DNA of 64,000 nucleotides from Desulfatibacillum sp. Lineage in GTDB: Bacteria > Desulfobacterota > Desulfobacteria > Desulfobacterales > Desulfatibacillaceae. A program made the translations under genes and the position numbers. The stretch's first letter is position 1. Each line of letters opens with the position of its first letter. The stretch spans positions 1 to 64,000 of the forward strand of contig JAEINP010000007.1 in assembly GCA_016342355.1 (NCBI GenBank), in the 5' to 3' direction. The notes beneath the pieces are model-generated. The model did no database searches and had not been told where the DNA came from. It was given only the letters and a program-made list of their open reading frames with translations. Positions 26,754 to 34,753 of the stretch are shown in pieces.

Positions 26754-27689
26754 TTACTCCATTACAATGATAACACGGCATTGCTTCAGAAGAGTCAGGT
26801 TTTCGGAAGCGCCTCTTATAAGGTCTGCATCCGCTTTGCTGATAATGACATTGGATTTGCCCTGGCCTTCTGTTTTTACGCCTTTGACAGTAAGGGGCTT
26901 ACCTGCGACTCGCTTGTCTTCCCGGGCGGCTGTCATGTCCTTGGCGTATCCCGCCATGCCCTGGTGCACGGCAAACTCCCGGCTGACGTAGGTGCTTCCA
27001 AAAACCTCCCGGCCATCTTCATCCAGGATATTGGGAGCCATGGCCGGATTGACTCCGATACCCCTGGCGTCCACCACCATGCCTGTAAAGACCTGGGAGC
27101 CTGGTTTGGATAGGGTTTCCTCCGGTTTTTGACTTGGAGAGCCCACCGGTTGATTTTGTGCGGCAACTTCGGTTTCTTTGGGCGAGGAAACTGCTTTGAC
27201 ATCGGGAACAGTCCTGAATTCCGGGGGAAGAAACAATTGGGTAAACCCGCCCAGGAGAGGCATACGCAGGGTTACTTCCACAGTGCCATCTGACAAATAC
27301 TCCCTGTGCACCATTTGAGCGCCTTTGGCCATGCTCTCAACCTGATCCAAAACCTCCTTCTTGGATCCCATGGAATCTTTGACCATAAATGTGGAGTGGA
27401 TACGAACAGCTCTGGACACTTCCAGCAAATTTTGGTGAGCAGCAAGCTGAGCCGCCCTGAAGGCCAAAGAGCGGGCCTGGGGTTTGCCATAAAACTTTTC
27501 ATACTTTTCTGGAGGAATGCCAGTTCCTTTGGCTTCCAGATACCCCTGGGTCCAGTTTATAATTCCCTCAAGCCCCACATGCTCCATCACATCCCCGAAT
27601 GGTTTGGCCATTACGGAATCAGCCGGAATAGTCAGCAGGGCCAGGGTGGTAAAAATAAGCACATTCATAGCCATCCCTTTAAAATTCAT
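26754..27689 (-). CDS. LPP20-like exported protein
   Basis: A 311-residue protein with a signal peptide (cleavage near SVMA-KPFG). The region ARSLAFRAAQLAAHQNLLEVSRAVRI followed by VEVTLRMPL resembles LPP20/FlgT-N-type domains. The C-terminal half (VVDARGIGVNPAMAPNILDEDGREVFG) contains the companion conserved segment of such proteins. A Pro/Ser-rich linker joins them. The ATG at 27689 follows GGAGGA. Function unknown; envelope location is inferred. Confidence 0.7.
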   Translation of the reverse strand: MNFKGMAMNVLIFTTLALLTIPADSVMAKPFGDVMEHVGLEGIINWTQGYLEAKGTGIPPEKYEKFYGKPQARSLAFRAAQLAAHQNLLEVSRAVRIHSTFMVKDSMGSKKEVLDQVESMAKGAQMVHREYLSDGTVEVTLRMPLLGGFTQLFLPPEFRTVPDVKAVSSPKETEVAAQNQPVGSPSQKPEETLSKPGSQVFTGMVVDARGIGVNPAMAPNILDEDGREVFGSTYVSREFAVHQGMAGYAKDMTAAREDKRVAGKPLTVKGVKTEGQGKSNVIISKADADLIRGASENLTLLKQCRVIIVME

Positions 27690-27786
27690 GAAATCTTCCT
27701 CCGTCAATCATATCCTTCATTGCCTTGCCAAACCCTTCTTTAGCTAATGTCCAATTGGAAAAGTTGGCCCATGGGCCTCAAGTTTC

Positions 27787-29415
27787 TTAGTGATTGACGT
27801 CCAGGGCGTAGTCCAGAATCTCCATGATGGCGCCCTTATAATAATAGCTCAAAATATTCTGGTATGTTTTGTTTTCAAGTGCCATATTCCTGGCTCCCCA
27901 TTGACTCATGCCTACTCCGTGACCATATCCTGTTCCCTTGAAAAGATAGACATCGTCCTTGTTTGTGATGGCAAACCGTGTGCTACGAACCCTTGCAGGA
28001 TCCATTTTCAGGCGAAAACTATTACTGTTTAAGGAAAGTGCGCCGGAATCGGACATGATGCGTACGGTACGGACTCTGCCTGAGGTGGTGGCATCCAGCA
28101 GCCTCAGGCCGGTAACCTTGCCCACATCCAAACCCGCGTTCAGCATGGCCTGCTGGATTTCCGCTGCTTTAAGGGAACATTCCCAACGAGTGCCGGGAGA
28201 TTTGGAGCTAAACGGATCCGCGCCCCCTTTAAGGTAAGGCATATCAGCCACCCACACGTTGCCTGCGTCCTCGGTATACCCTCCGCTGTTGGAGTGATAA
28301 TAAGTAAGAGCCAGCTTGCCGTCATGGGTCAGCACCTGGCCACGGGTATCATCCACAGCCCGGATGGCCTTGCTGAATGTTTCGTCATAGCCTCCGTACA
28401 CTTGGGAAGCGGTGGTGGCTGTAAGGTCAAAGGGTTCGTTAAGCCTTTTTTCCTTAAGGTACAGGGCATAACTCCTGGCGGCCACAGCCTGGGCCTTGAG
28501 TGCTTCCTCAGGCCAGCCTGACGGCATTTCCCGTGGAACCACCCCATACAAATAAGTTTCCACCCCAACCCTGTTGATGACGTCAATCCCGCCGGGAGCA
28601 ACATATAAAATGAGCAATCCCTTGTACTTGGCTTTTCCTGCAGTAATGGTTTGGCCCCGGGAAAGAAGCTCACAACGTTCTGTTTCCAGATCTCTCCCGT
28701 TTACCCACAGCCTGCCGCCTTTGATGGAAAAAATTCCCTGGTTGGCTTCGAACAGGATTTGCCCGGTCACTGGGTCCGTACACTGAAACCCGGGATCACC
28801 CTTTACAGGCAGGCTTTCAACGTCAGATCGGATGAGTATGCGCAGAGTAGTGTCTCCCGTATACCGGGTGGGCGAACTCGGCTGAATCCTGGCTTCTAAC
28901 AAGCAGGTTTCCGCGTTCCGTTCCCAAACCCGCGCCATGAGGGCATGGCGACCGCCCGGATGTTTTCCCAGGTATTGTTTGAAAACCTGCCTGGCGTCCT
29001 CATAATCCCCATTTTGAAACAAAACCATGCCCTTGTTAAACAAACTTTCCCCGGCTGTCAGGGTACGGGGATAGGAAGCCAGAACCCTGTCAAAGTAACG
29101 GATGGAGCCTTCCTTCTGGTCCAGGTACAGGCCATAGATAGTCCCCATAAAAAACAGGGCCTTTGCCCTGTCTTCCGGCATGGAGGCAAAGGTGGCCACT
29201 TCCTGGTATTCAGACAGGGATTCCAGGTACTGCCCCTGGTTTATGAGGGTGGCAGCCCTTCCAAACCCCAATTCCGCCTCATATACCGCAATGGCTTTGG
29301 GAATGGGAACTGCCAAGAATAAAGCGATGGCCATGACGGCAACTGTCAGCGATTTTCTCCCCGGGCGGCGGGATGGATACGGATTCCAATTTGGTCTGCT
29401 ACCTTGAAAAAACAC
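27787..29415 (-). CDS. SpoIID/LytB-domain protein with N-terminal TPRs
   Basis: A 542-residue exported protein. A basic N-terminus and hydrophobic signal (TVAVMAIALFLAVPI) precede TPR repeats to about residue 170 and a SpoIID domain (about 210-520). Hallmarks are YLYGVVPREMPSGWPEEALKAQAVAARSYAL, split here as VVPREMPSGWP and EALKAQAVAARSY, then YGGYD and YGHGVGMSQWGA. SpoIID proteins are lytic transglycosylases on denuded peptidoglycan. The GTG start at 29415 has CCGGAG ahead. It is 41 bp downstream of the cyclase gene. Confidence 0.85.
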   Translation of the reverse strand: MFFQGSRPNWNPYPSRRPGRKSLTVAVMAIALFLAVPIPKAIAVYEAELGFGRAATLINQGQYLESLSEYQEVATFASMPEDRAKALFFMGTIYGLYLDQKEGSIRYFDRVLASYPRTLTAGESLFNKGMVLFQNGDYEDARQVFKQYLGKHPGGRHALMARVWERNAETCLLEARIQPSSPTRYTGDTTLRILIRSDVESLPVKGDPGFQCTDPVTGQILFEANQGIFSIKGGRLWVNGRDLETERCELLSRGQTITAGKAKYKGLLILYVAPGGIDVINRVGVETYLYGVVPREMPSGWPEEALKAQAVAARSYALYLKEKRLNEPFDLTATTASQVYGGYDETFSKAIRAVDDTRGQVLTHDGKLALTYYHSNSGGYTEDAGNVWVADMPYLKGGADPFSSKSPGTRWECSLKAAEIQQAMLNAGLDVGKVTGLRLLDATTSGRVRTVRIMSDSGALSLNSNSFRLKMDPARVRSTRFAITNKDDVYLFKGTGYGHGVGMSQWGARNMALENKTYQNILSYYYKGAIMEILDYALDVNH

Positions 29416-29456
29416 TATAAAAAACTCCGGGTACGGCCTATTCCTACAGGTTCTGG

Positions 29457-31712
29457 CTATTTACTGGTCATGGTATATGCCCCGTTCCATTTTTCCGGGG
29501 GCGGGGTTTTGTGGTACTCGACGCACCGTTTTTTCATAGTGAGGCTGGGGGGGTCCCCCGGATCAAAAGCCAGGGCCTTATCAAAATGCCCCACCGCTTC
29601 TTTCCATTGGCTCTGCCGATAGGCGGCCAAGCCTTGTGCATAATGCCCCACCAATTGTTCTTTATGACTATCCACCTCGCCTTTAAGGCCTATGATCTCA
29701 TAGATGACAATAGGCTCGGCTTTGCCCACCACGTTGACGGCATCCAGTTCCCGGACCGCAATATAGTCGCTGCATTGGTCGTATGTGGCCTGGCTTATCA
29801 TGGTGTAGGTGCCGTAGACCTTGTTGACGCCCTCCAGGCGGGCGGCGATATTCACCGTATCGCCCATCATGGTATAGTCAAAACGTTTAGAGGAGCCCAT
29901 GTTACCTACAACTGCCTGCCCCGTGTTCATGCCGATGCGCATATGAAGAATGGGCCTGCCTTCCAGGGTAAAGCGTTCCCGCAATTCCACCAATTTCCTC
30001 TGCATTTCCACGCAGGCGATGGCAGCCCGGGCTGCATGGTCGGGCATTACATTAGGTGCACCGAAAAAGGCGATGATGGCGTCGCCCTCGTATTTGTCAA
30101 CCGTGCCTTCGTTGTCCAGGATGATCTCCGTCATTTCGGACAGAAATATGTTGAGGAGTTCAACCAGGGCCGTAGCCGTCAGCTTTTCGGAAATGGATGT
30201 GAATCCCTGGACGTCGGAAAAGAAGGCTGTGATTTCGCGTTGTTCCCCACCCAGCTTAAGGCTTTCCCTGTTTTTGATGACCTGGTTTACCACACTGGGC
30301 GCCAGATAGGTGGAAAAAGCGTCCTTGATAAAACGCTTGTCCTTTTCTTCCGTAAGGTATTTGTACACGGTCATGGACACATAGGAAACCACAACAATAC
30401 CAATTGGATAGACCATATTCAGAATAGTGCCGCGGGTAAAAAGGAACAGGCACAGGACCATATAGCCTATGGCCAGGATCAGGGCAGTGGCCAGACCGGG
30501 AATCACGGGAAAACGGGGAATGGCCAACCCCAGGATGCTGGCTACCGCTATGATGGCGAAAATATCCAGAATATGAGAGAGATTGGTTCTCCTTATAAAA
30601 TCCCCTCTGAGTATATTGTCCACCACATTGGCGTGGATTTCCAGTCCCGGGTAATTGTCCGCGGTAAAAGGGGTGACCCGCAGGTCAAAAATACCAATGG
30701 CCGTGGCGCCCACCATGACAATTTTATCCCGGAGCTTCTCCTCAGGCACCCTTCCCTCAATAATGTCGGTCACGGAAATGTGCTCAAAGGTTTTGGCAGG
30801 CCCTCGATAATTGATCATAAAACGGCCGGATTCATCCGTGGGAATAAGCATATCCCCCACCTGGACGGAGGATACGCCGAACTCCGCCACGTTCAGGGCC
30901 AAATCCGCTTTCTTATAGGCCGCCAGGGTCTGGAGGGACAAAGGCGCATAAAAGCTCCCTTGGCAATGAATGACCATGTTGAGCCACCGGAAGGTTCCGT
31001 CCGGATCCGGCATCATATTAAAATAACCGGAATGCCGGGTGACCTTGGTGATGTCCGGGATATTGGATTGAGGCATGAAAGCGTTTGGGAGGTCAATTCC
31101 CAGGGCAGCCTGTCCGCTGTATTTGACATGGGAATACTTGGAGCCGATGGTATGGTCGATATGGGCCTGCACCTCTTCCGGGGTGACATTGGAAAGGCCT
31201 TCGGAACTCATCTGGAAAAAATAACCCAGGACAATGGGCATTTGGGCGTTTTTGATAGCCTGGGCCAAAGTCCGGTCATGATCGCCTTGGGCCTTTATGC
31301 GGTCCAGTTCGGAAAACAGCTGATCATCCCCCAGCCCTCTCCCGTGTAAGGCTTGCTCAATCTCTTCCACGGTGTTTGTGGTACTGTTCTGATCCTCTTC
31401 CAAAAAACCGATATCCAGGCCTATCACGGCTGCGCCGGCATCTGACAGCCTGTCGATCATGGAGGCCAATTTATTCCGGGGCCAGATCCATTTTCCCTGC
31501 TCTTCCAGGCTCTTTTCGTCAATGACCGCCAGAACCACCTCAGGGCCGGGACTAATTTTACTCCTAGCGTGGAATCGCAGATCAACGGTTTTTAATTCCA
31601 TAAATTCCAGGAAGTTGGGTTGAATGGCGTAAGCGATCAACCCGATCAAGATGGTAAGCAGGGTGAGTGTCAACGGATTGACCCGGGCAAAACGCTCCAA
31701 GAATTGTTTCAT
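29457..31712 (-). CDS. CHASE2-domain adenylate/guanylate cyclase
   Basis: A 751-residue membrane sensor. TM1 (TLLTILIGLIAYAI) is followed by an extracytoplasmic CHASE2 domain (VDLRFHARS, VVLAVIDEKSLEEQGKWIWPR, FLINYRGP-like MINYRGP). Three TM segments near residues 345-420 lead to a class III cyclase domain (about 470-660). ITAFFSDVQGFTSISE and GDAIIAFFGAPN carry the two metal-binding Asp residues. YTMMGDTVNIAARLEG contributes the purine/transition-state region. A short TPR-like end follows. Its signal is unknown. The ATG at 31712 is chosen because the preceding 77 codons lack any recognisable domain. Confidence 0.9.
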   Translation of the reverse strand: MKQFLERFARVNPLTLTLLTILIGLIAYAIQPNFLEFMELKTVDLRFHARSKISPGPEVVLAVIDEKSLEEQGKWIWPRNKLASMIDRLSDAGAAVIGLDIGFLEEDQNSTTNTVEEIEQALHGRGLGDDQLFSELDRIKAQGDHDRTLAQAIKNAQMPIVLGYFFQMSSEGLSNVTPEEVQAHIDHTIGSKYSHVKYSGQAALGIDLPNAFMPQSNIPDITKVTRHSGYFNMMPDPDGTFRWLNMVIHCQGSFYAPLSLQTLAAYKKADLALNVAEFGVSSVQVGDMLIPTDESGRFMINYRGPAKTFEHISVTDIIEGRVPEEKLRDKIVMVGATAIGIFDLRVTPFTADNYPGLEIHANVVDNILRGDFIRRTNLSHILDIFAIIAVASILGLAIPRFPVIPGLATALILAIGYMVLCLFLFTRGTILNMVYPIGIVVVSYVSMTVYKYLTEEKDKRFIKDAFSTYLAPSVVNQVIKNRESLKLGGEQREITAFFSDVQGFTSISEKLTATALVELLNIFLSEMTEIILDNEGTVDKYEGDAIIAFFGAPNVMPDHAARAAIACVEMQRKLVELRERFTLEGRPILHMRIGMNTGQAVVGNMGSSKRFDYTMMGDTVNIAARLEGVNKVYGTYTMISQATYDQCSDYIAVRELDAVNVVGKAEPIVIYEIIGLKGEVDSHKEQLVGHYAQGLAAYRQSQWKEAVGHFDKALAFDPGDPPSLTMKKRCVEYHKTPPPEKWNGAYTMTSK

Positions 31713-32114
31713 GCTTCCAGCCTCTTTGGGATCGTTTGTTGGATGGATTCTGATATTCCCAATAACAGGGACACACCACGGATTCCGGCCCGGCAGGGTT
31801 GGATAAAACGCTATACAGGATATGTTTGCAGGCAGGCCTTTCCCCGCAATAGGCCCACGATTTAAGTCCCTGATCCGGTTATTCCCTGGTTCCCGAAGCT
31901 TATACCAACTCCCATTGTCCAGGTCAAGCATGGGCAGCGACAATGCATCCCCTCAAAAGGATTGAACATTTGACCCAATCAGAGCGTTTTGATTAGGATA
32001 GGCCAATACATATGTTATGTAGATAAGGTTCCAAGTGACACACACAGGTATGGAAAATCGGAATAAATGCTTTTTTTTGTAACCTTGCTTTCTGAAAAGC
32101 GTTTAGGAAGCAGC
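31713..32114. other. Intergenic region, divergent promoters
   Basis: About 400 bp between the divergent cyclase and ECF sigma genes. No coding frame of known type is seen. A weak plus-strand candidate is TTGACC with an 18-bp spacer and TAGGAT (about 31970-31999). It is surrounded by a short AATCA/TGATT inverted repeat. A region immediately before the sigma gene (TGTAACCTTG) could be an ECF-type element; this is too weak to call. Confidence 0.4.
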
Positions 32115-32585
32115 ATGGAATTCGACACTTTTTATATTGAGTACCGAGGCAAGGTTTTTGGATACCTTCTGCGCATGACAGGGGATAGGGATCTCTCCCT
32201 GGACCTGGCCCAGGAGAGTTTTACACGCTGCCTGGAACGATATTCCAAGGTCCCCAACCCGGTCCCCCTGGTCTTCACCATTGCCCGCAACCTGGTGTAC
32301 GACAACCATCGCTGGCAAAGCAAATGGGATGCCAGGGAGGCGCCGGAACAACAAGATGAGTCGAATCCTGAAAAAATGCTGTTGGAAAGAGAAAAGGGCC
32401 AGCATATCGCCCTGTCCATGCAGCGGCTTCCGGACAATGAGCGTGAAATCCTGGCTCTGGTGGTCACCAGAACCCTTTCTTACAAGGAAATCGCCGGGAT
32501 AACCGGCATCTCGGAGGCCAACGTAAAAGTCCGCGTACATCGGGCAAGAAAAAACCTTCGGCAATTCCTGGAGGATAAGCAATGA
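32115..32585 (+). CDS. ECF-type RNA polymerase sigma factor
   Basis: A 156-residue sigma70-family factor. Region 2 is YIEYRGKVFGYLLRMTGDRDLSLDLAQESFTR; its key part is DLAQESFTR. Region 4 is LPDNEREILALVVTRTLSYKEIA with the HTH GISEANVKVRVHRAR. No extended C-terminal domain. The ATG at 32115 has AGGAAG ahead. It overlaps the next gene by ATGA (4 bp), the usual coupling between an ECF sigma factor and its anti-sigma factor. Confidence 0.9.
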   Translation: MEFDTFYIEYRGKVFGYLLRMTGDRDLSLDLAQESFTRCLERYSKVPNPVPLVFTIARNLVYDNHRWQSKWDAREAPEQQDESNPEKMLLEREKGQHIALSMQRLPDNEREILALVVTRTLSYKEIAGITGISEANVKVRVHRARKNLRQFLEDKQ

Positions 32586-33169
32586 ATCTTAACGAATTAC
32601 TGATTAGCCAATACATCGATGATGAGTTGTCTCTAAAAGACAAGGCACGGTTTTTGGAGGAACTGGCCCGGGAGCCTGAGTACTCACAGGAGGCCATTGC
32701 GCTTGTACGTCAGGAAGTCCTGATGGACGAGGCCGAAGAAAACCTATTGGATCAGGCGGACGACATGACTTTTCCCGCCAGCCCGGTAGAACGCTCATAT
32801 TTCCCAAAAGGAAAAATTTTCAAAATTGTCGGGACTGTGGCAGTGGCGGCCTGCGCCCTTGTGGCTTTTCTGGTTCTCCTGCAAAGCCCTTCCCCTTCGG
32901 AGGGGGTCCCCCACCGTTTTGTTCTCTATATGCCGGACGCAGGGCGGGTTGCCATTTCAGGCAGCTTTAACGGCTGGAACTCCCTTCCCATGGAGCAGCC
33001 GGGGCAAAGTGGCTACTGGGAGGCGGTTTTGGTGCTGCCGCCGGGGGAACATCGTTTCAGCTATCTGGTGGAAGAAAGCAAGCGTGTAACTGATCCAACT
33101 ATTCTTGCAAGGGAATATGATGGTTTTGGAGGTATGAACTCTATTCTTAAGGTGGAGACGCAAATATGA
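32582..33169 (+). CDS. Anti-sigma-like protein with periplasmic CBM48 domain
   Basis: A 195-residue protein. The N-terminal 60 residues are helical and acidic (QYIDDELSLKDKARFLEELA), like a zinc-free anti-sigma domain. One TM segment lies near residues 82-102. A C-terminal domain of about 80 residues (FVLYMPDAGRVAISGSFNGW, YWEAVLVLPPGEHRFSYLVE) matches the CBM48/AMPK-beta glycogen-binding E-set fold. It overlaps the sigma gene by 4 bp. The arrangement suggests a cell-surface glycan or envelope signal controls the sigma factor (inference). Confidence 0.8.
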   Translation: MNLNELLISQYIDDELSLKDKARFLEELAREPEYSQEAIALVRQEVLMDEAEENLLDQADDMTFPASPVERSYFPKGKIFKIVGTVAVAACALVAFLVLLQSPSPSEGVPHRFVLYMPDAGRVAISGSFNGWNSLPMEQPGQSGYWEAVLVLPPGEHRFSYLVEESKRVTDPTILAREYDGFGGMNSILKVETQI

Positions 33170-33498
33170 AAAATTTTCTGATAGTTGGGTTTGCCGTATG
33201 TCTGCTTTTTGGGGGATGCGCAGCAAAAACCCATTACACGGAAGCCAGGGACGGCAACACTTCTCTGTATTTGAAGATGCCCAAAGCGAAAAATGTTCAA
33301 CTGGTTTCTTCGGGCAACCGATACCTACCGATAAACGCCCAACGGGGCAAAAAGGGAGTGTGGTCAGTGTCTGTCCCCTCAAGATCTTCGTTTGACTATT
33401 TTTACATAGTGGATGGAGTCCCCTATTCGCCGCCCTGTCTGCTCTCACGACCGGACGGGTTTGGGAATAAAACCTGCATTTATGATCCGGAGCCGTAA
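33166..33498 (+). CDS. CBM48-like lipoprotein
   Basis: A 110-residue lipoprotein (signal ending LLFGGC). The mature part resembles a short E-set/CBM48 domain: LYLKMPKAKNVQLVSSGNRYLPIN, seen as VQLVSSGNRYLPI, then GVWSVSVPSRSSFDYFYIVDG. It shares the ligand-type fold with the anti-sigma-like protein just upstream, which it overlaps by ATGA. It may act as a co-sensor or target in the same envelope response; this is inferred from the operon. Confidence 0.7.
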   Translation: MKNFLIVGFAVCLLFGGCAAKTHYTEARDGNTSLYLKMPKAKNVQLVSSGNRYLPINAQRGKKGVWSVSVPSRSSFDYFYIVDGVPYSPPCLLSRPDGFGNKTCIYDPEP

Positions 33499-33580
33499 CC
33501 TTTTTCAGGGTACCGCGTTTAGGAAGTGAAGACGGCGCGCCCTAAAAAATAACCATGTAGACTCGGATGGAGATATTACA

Positions 33581-34516
33581 ATGAAAAACAAAATAGCCTT
33601 GCTTCTGGCACTATTACTGGTCCTGGCTTTTCCGGCCCTGGCGGCGGATGAGGACACCCAAACGGGAGAGCAGTATTCCACAGCAGTCACGAATAATCTT
33701 CGGGAAATGGTGCGTGCAGGAGTGCCCCGGGATGATGCCGAGGAGTTTACCGGCCGCATGACCCAAAGCCGCTTTACGGAAAGAGAAATGGTTCAGGCCC
33801 AAAACACGGTCAAACAGGCCCAGCAGGCAGGGCTCTCCGGCCAGGCCGTCATGTCCAAGGGCATGGAAGGGATGGCCAAGGGGGTTTCGGCCCCTTCTGT
33901 TTTGTCAGCCATGGACGATGTTGTGGCCAGGCAGACCTCTGCCCGAAAGCAGGCCGGGACTCTCACAACCAAGAGGGACAAAACACACCAGCTTGAACAA
34001 ACCATTGATGAAGCCCTGACCGCAGGCCTGAAAGAACAGGATAGCGAGCGCATAGGCGACCGTCTGCGCCAAAGGGATATGGTCAAAGATCCGGAACTAT
34101 GCGAAGAATCCTATACGGCTGCCAGGGACCTGTGCCGACTGGGCGTTTCGACCAAAACCACCGCCGATGTGGTGGAAAAAGCGCTAACCAAAAACTATAG
34201 TTCATCTGACATGCAGGACTTACGCACCTCTTTTATGACCCAGGCAAGGACGCAACAACCTGAAGAGCTTGGCATGCGTTATGCCAAAGGCATTGAAGAG
34301 GGCATAGCGCCTGCCCGCCTTGGAAGCGGCCTGGGCGGAATGAACCATGGCGGTTCGGGCCAAGGCAACACTTCCAGCGGTGGATCAGGCAACGGCGGCG
34401 GCTCGGGCGGCGGTTCGGGCGGCGGTTCGGGCGGCGGCTCGGGCGGTGGCTCGGGCGGTGGCTCGGGCGGCGGTTCCGGCGGTGGCTCGGGCGGCGGCGG
34501 TCGCGGTGGCAAATAA
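33581..34516 (+). CDS. Exported helical protein with (Gly-Gly-Ser)n tail
   Basis: A 311-residue protein with a Sec signal peptide (cleavage near ALAA-DED). About 235 residues of polar helical sequence contain recurring blocks (MVRAGVPRDDAEEFTGRM, VQAQNTVKQAQQAGLSG, DEALTAGLKEQDSERIG). From about residue 262 the protein is nearly pure Gly/Ser, mostly GGGS units. It follows the sigma/anti-sigma/CBM48 unit by 82 bp. It may be a regulated envelope or surface component. No known family recognised. Confidence 0.75.
   Translation: MKNKIALLLALLLVLAFPALAADEDTQTGEQYSTAVTNNLREMVRAGVPRDDAEEFTGRMTQSRFTEREMVQAQNTVKQAQQAGLSGQAVMSKGMEGMAKGVSAPSVLSAMDDVVARQTSARKQAGTLTTKRDKTHQLEQTIDEALTAGLKEQDSERIGDRLRQRDMVKDPELCEESYTAARDLCRLGVSTKTTADVVEKALTKNYSSSDMQDLRTSFMTQARTQQPEELGMRYAKGIEEGIAPARLGSGLGGMNHGGSGQGNTSSGGSGNGGGSGGGSGGGSGGGSGGGSGGGSGGGSGGGSGGGGRGGK
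34372..34506 (+). repeat. In-frame GGNGGNTCG coding microsatellite
   Basis: Tandem GGC-GGT-TCG and GGC-GGC/GGT-TCG units code for the Gly-Ser tail. The unit is a multiple of 3, so slippage changes only tail length. Confidence 0.85.
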
Positions 34517-34540
34517 CAAACCCCGAATATTTCTTTAATG

Positions 34541-34590
34541 CAACAAACCGGCCTGTTTCCTTTTAGGGGAGCAGGCCGGTTTGTTGTATT
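34541..34590 (+). terminator. Strong hairpin after the Gly-Ser protein gene
   Basis: A perfect 15-bp stem (CAACAAACCGGCCTG / CAGGCCGGTTTGTTG) with a 16-nt loop and a short T-rich tail. It is placed 24 bp after the stop codon, ending the sigma-factor operon. Confidence 0.75.
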
Positions 34591-34692
34591 TGGGGGACAT
34601 AATGCCCGTGCATGTCACGTCCAAACCAACAAAAATCACCTGCAAGATACCCCCAACGGTTTTCTTTCCTGGTTTTTGTTTCAGGATTTGAT

Positions 34693-34708
34693 ATATTGGC
34701 GCCAATAT
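34693..34708. promoter_or_regulatory. 16-bp perfect palindrome upstream of the M24 gene
   Basis: ATATTGGCGCCAATAT lies 45 bp upstream of the M24 ATG and in the likely promoter area. A dyad of this type is an operator candidate; no regulator gene is adjacent. Confidence 0.5.
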
Positions 34709-34753
34709 CAGAGGAGAAAATATACAAACCCAACACGCAAGGAGTATCCCCTC

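Noticed and set aside
29511-31349. Very long plus-strand open frame opposite the cyclase gene
   Set aside because: Its composition (His/Gln/Gly-rich, no domain) is that of an antisense shadow in a GC-rich gene; the minus-strand frame has clear CHASE2 and cyclase motifs.
34372-34506. CRISPR or minisatellite non-coding array
   Set aside because: The repeat is in frame within a signal-peptide-bearing protein and encodes a regular Gly-Ser tail.
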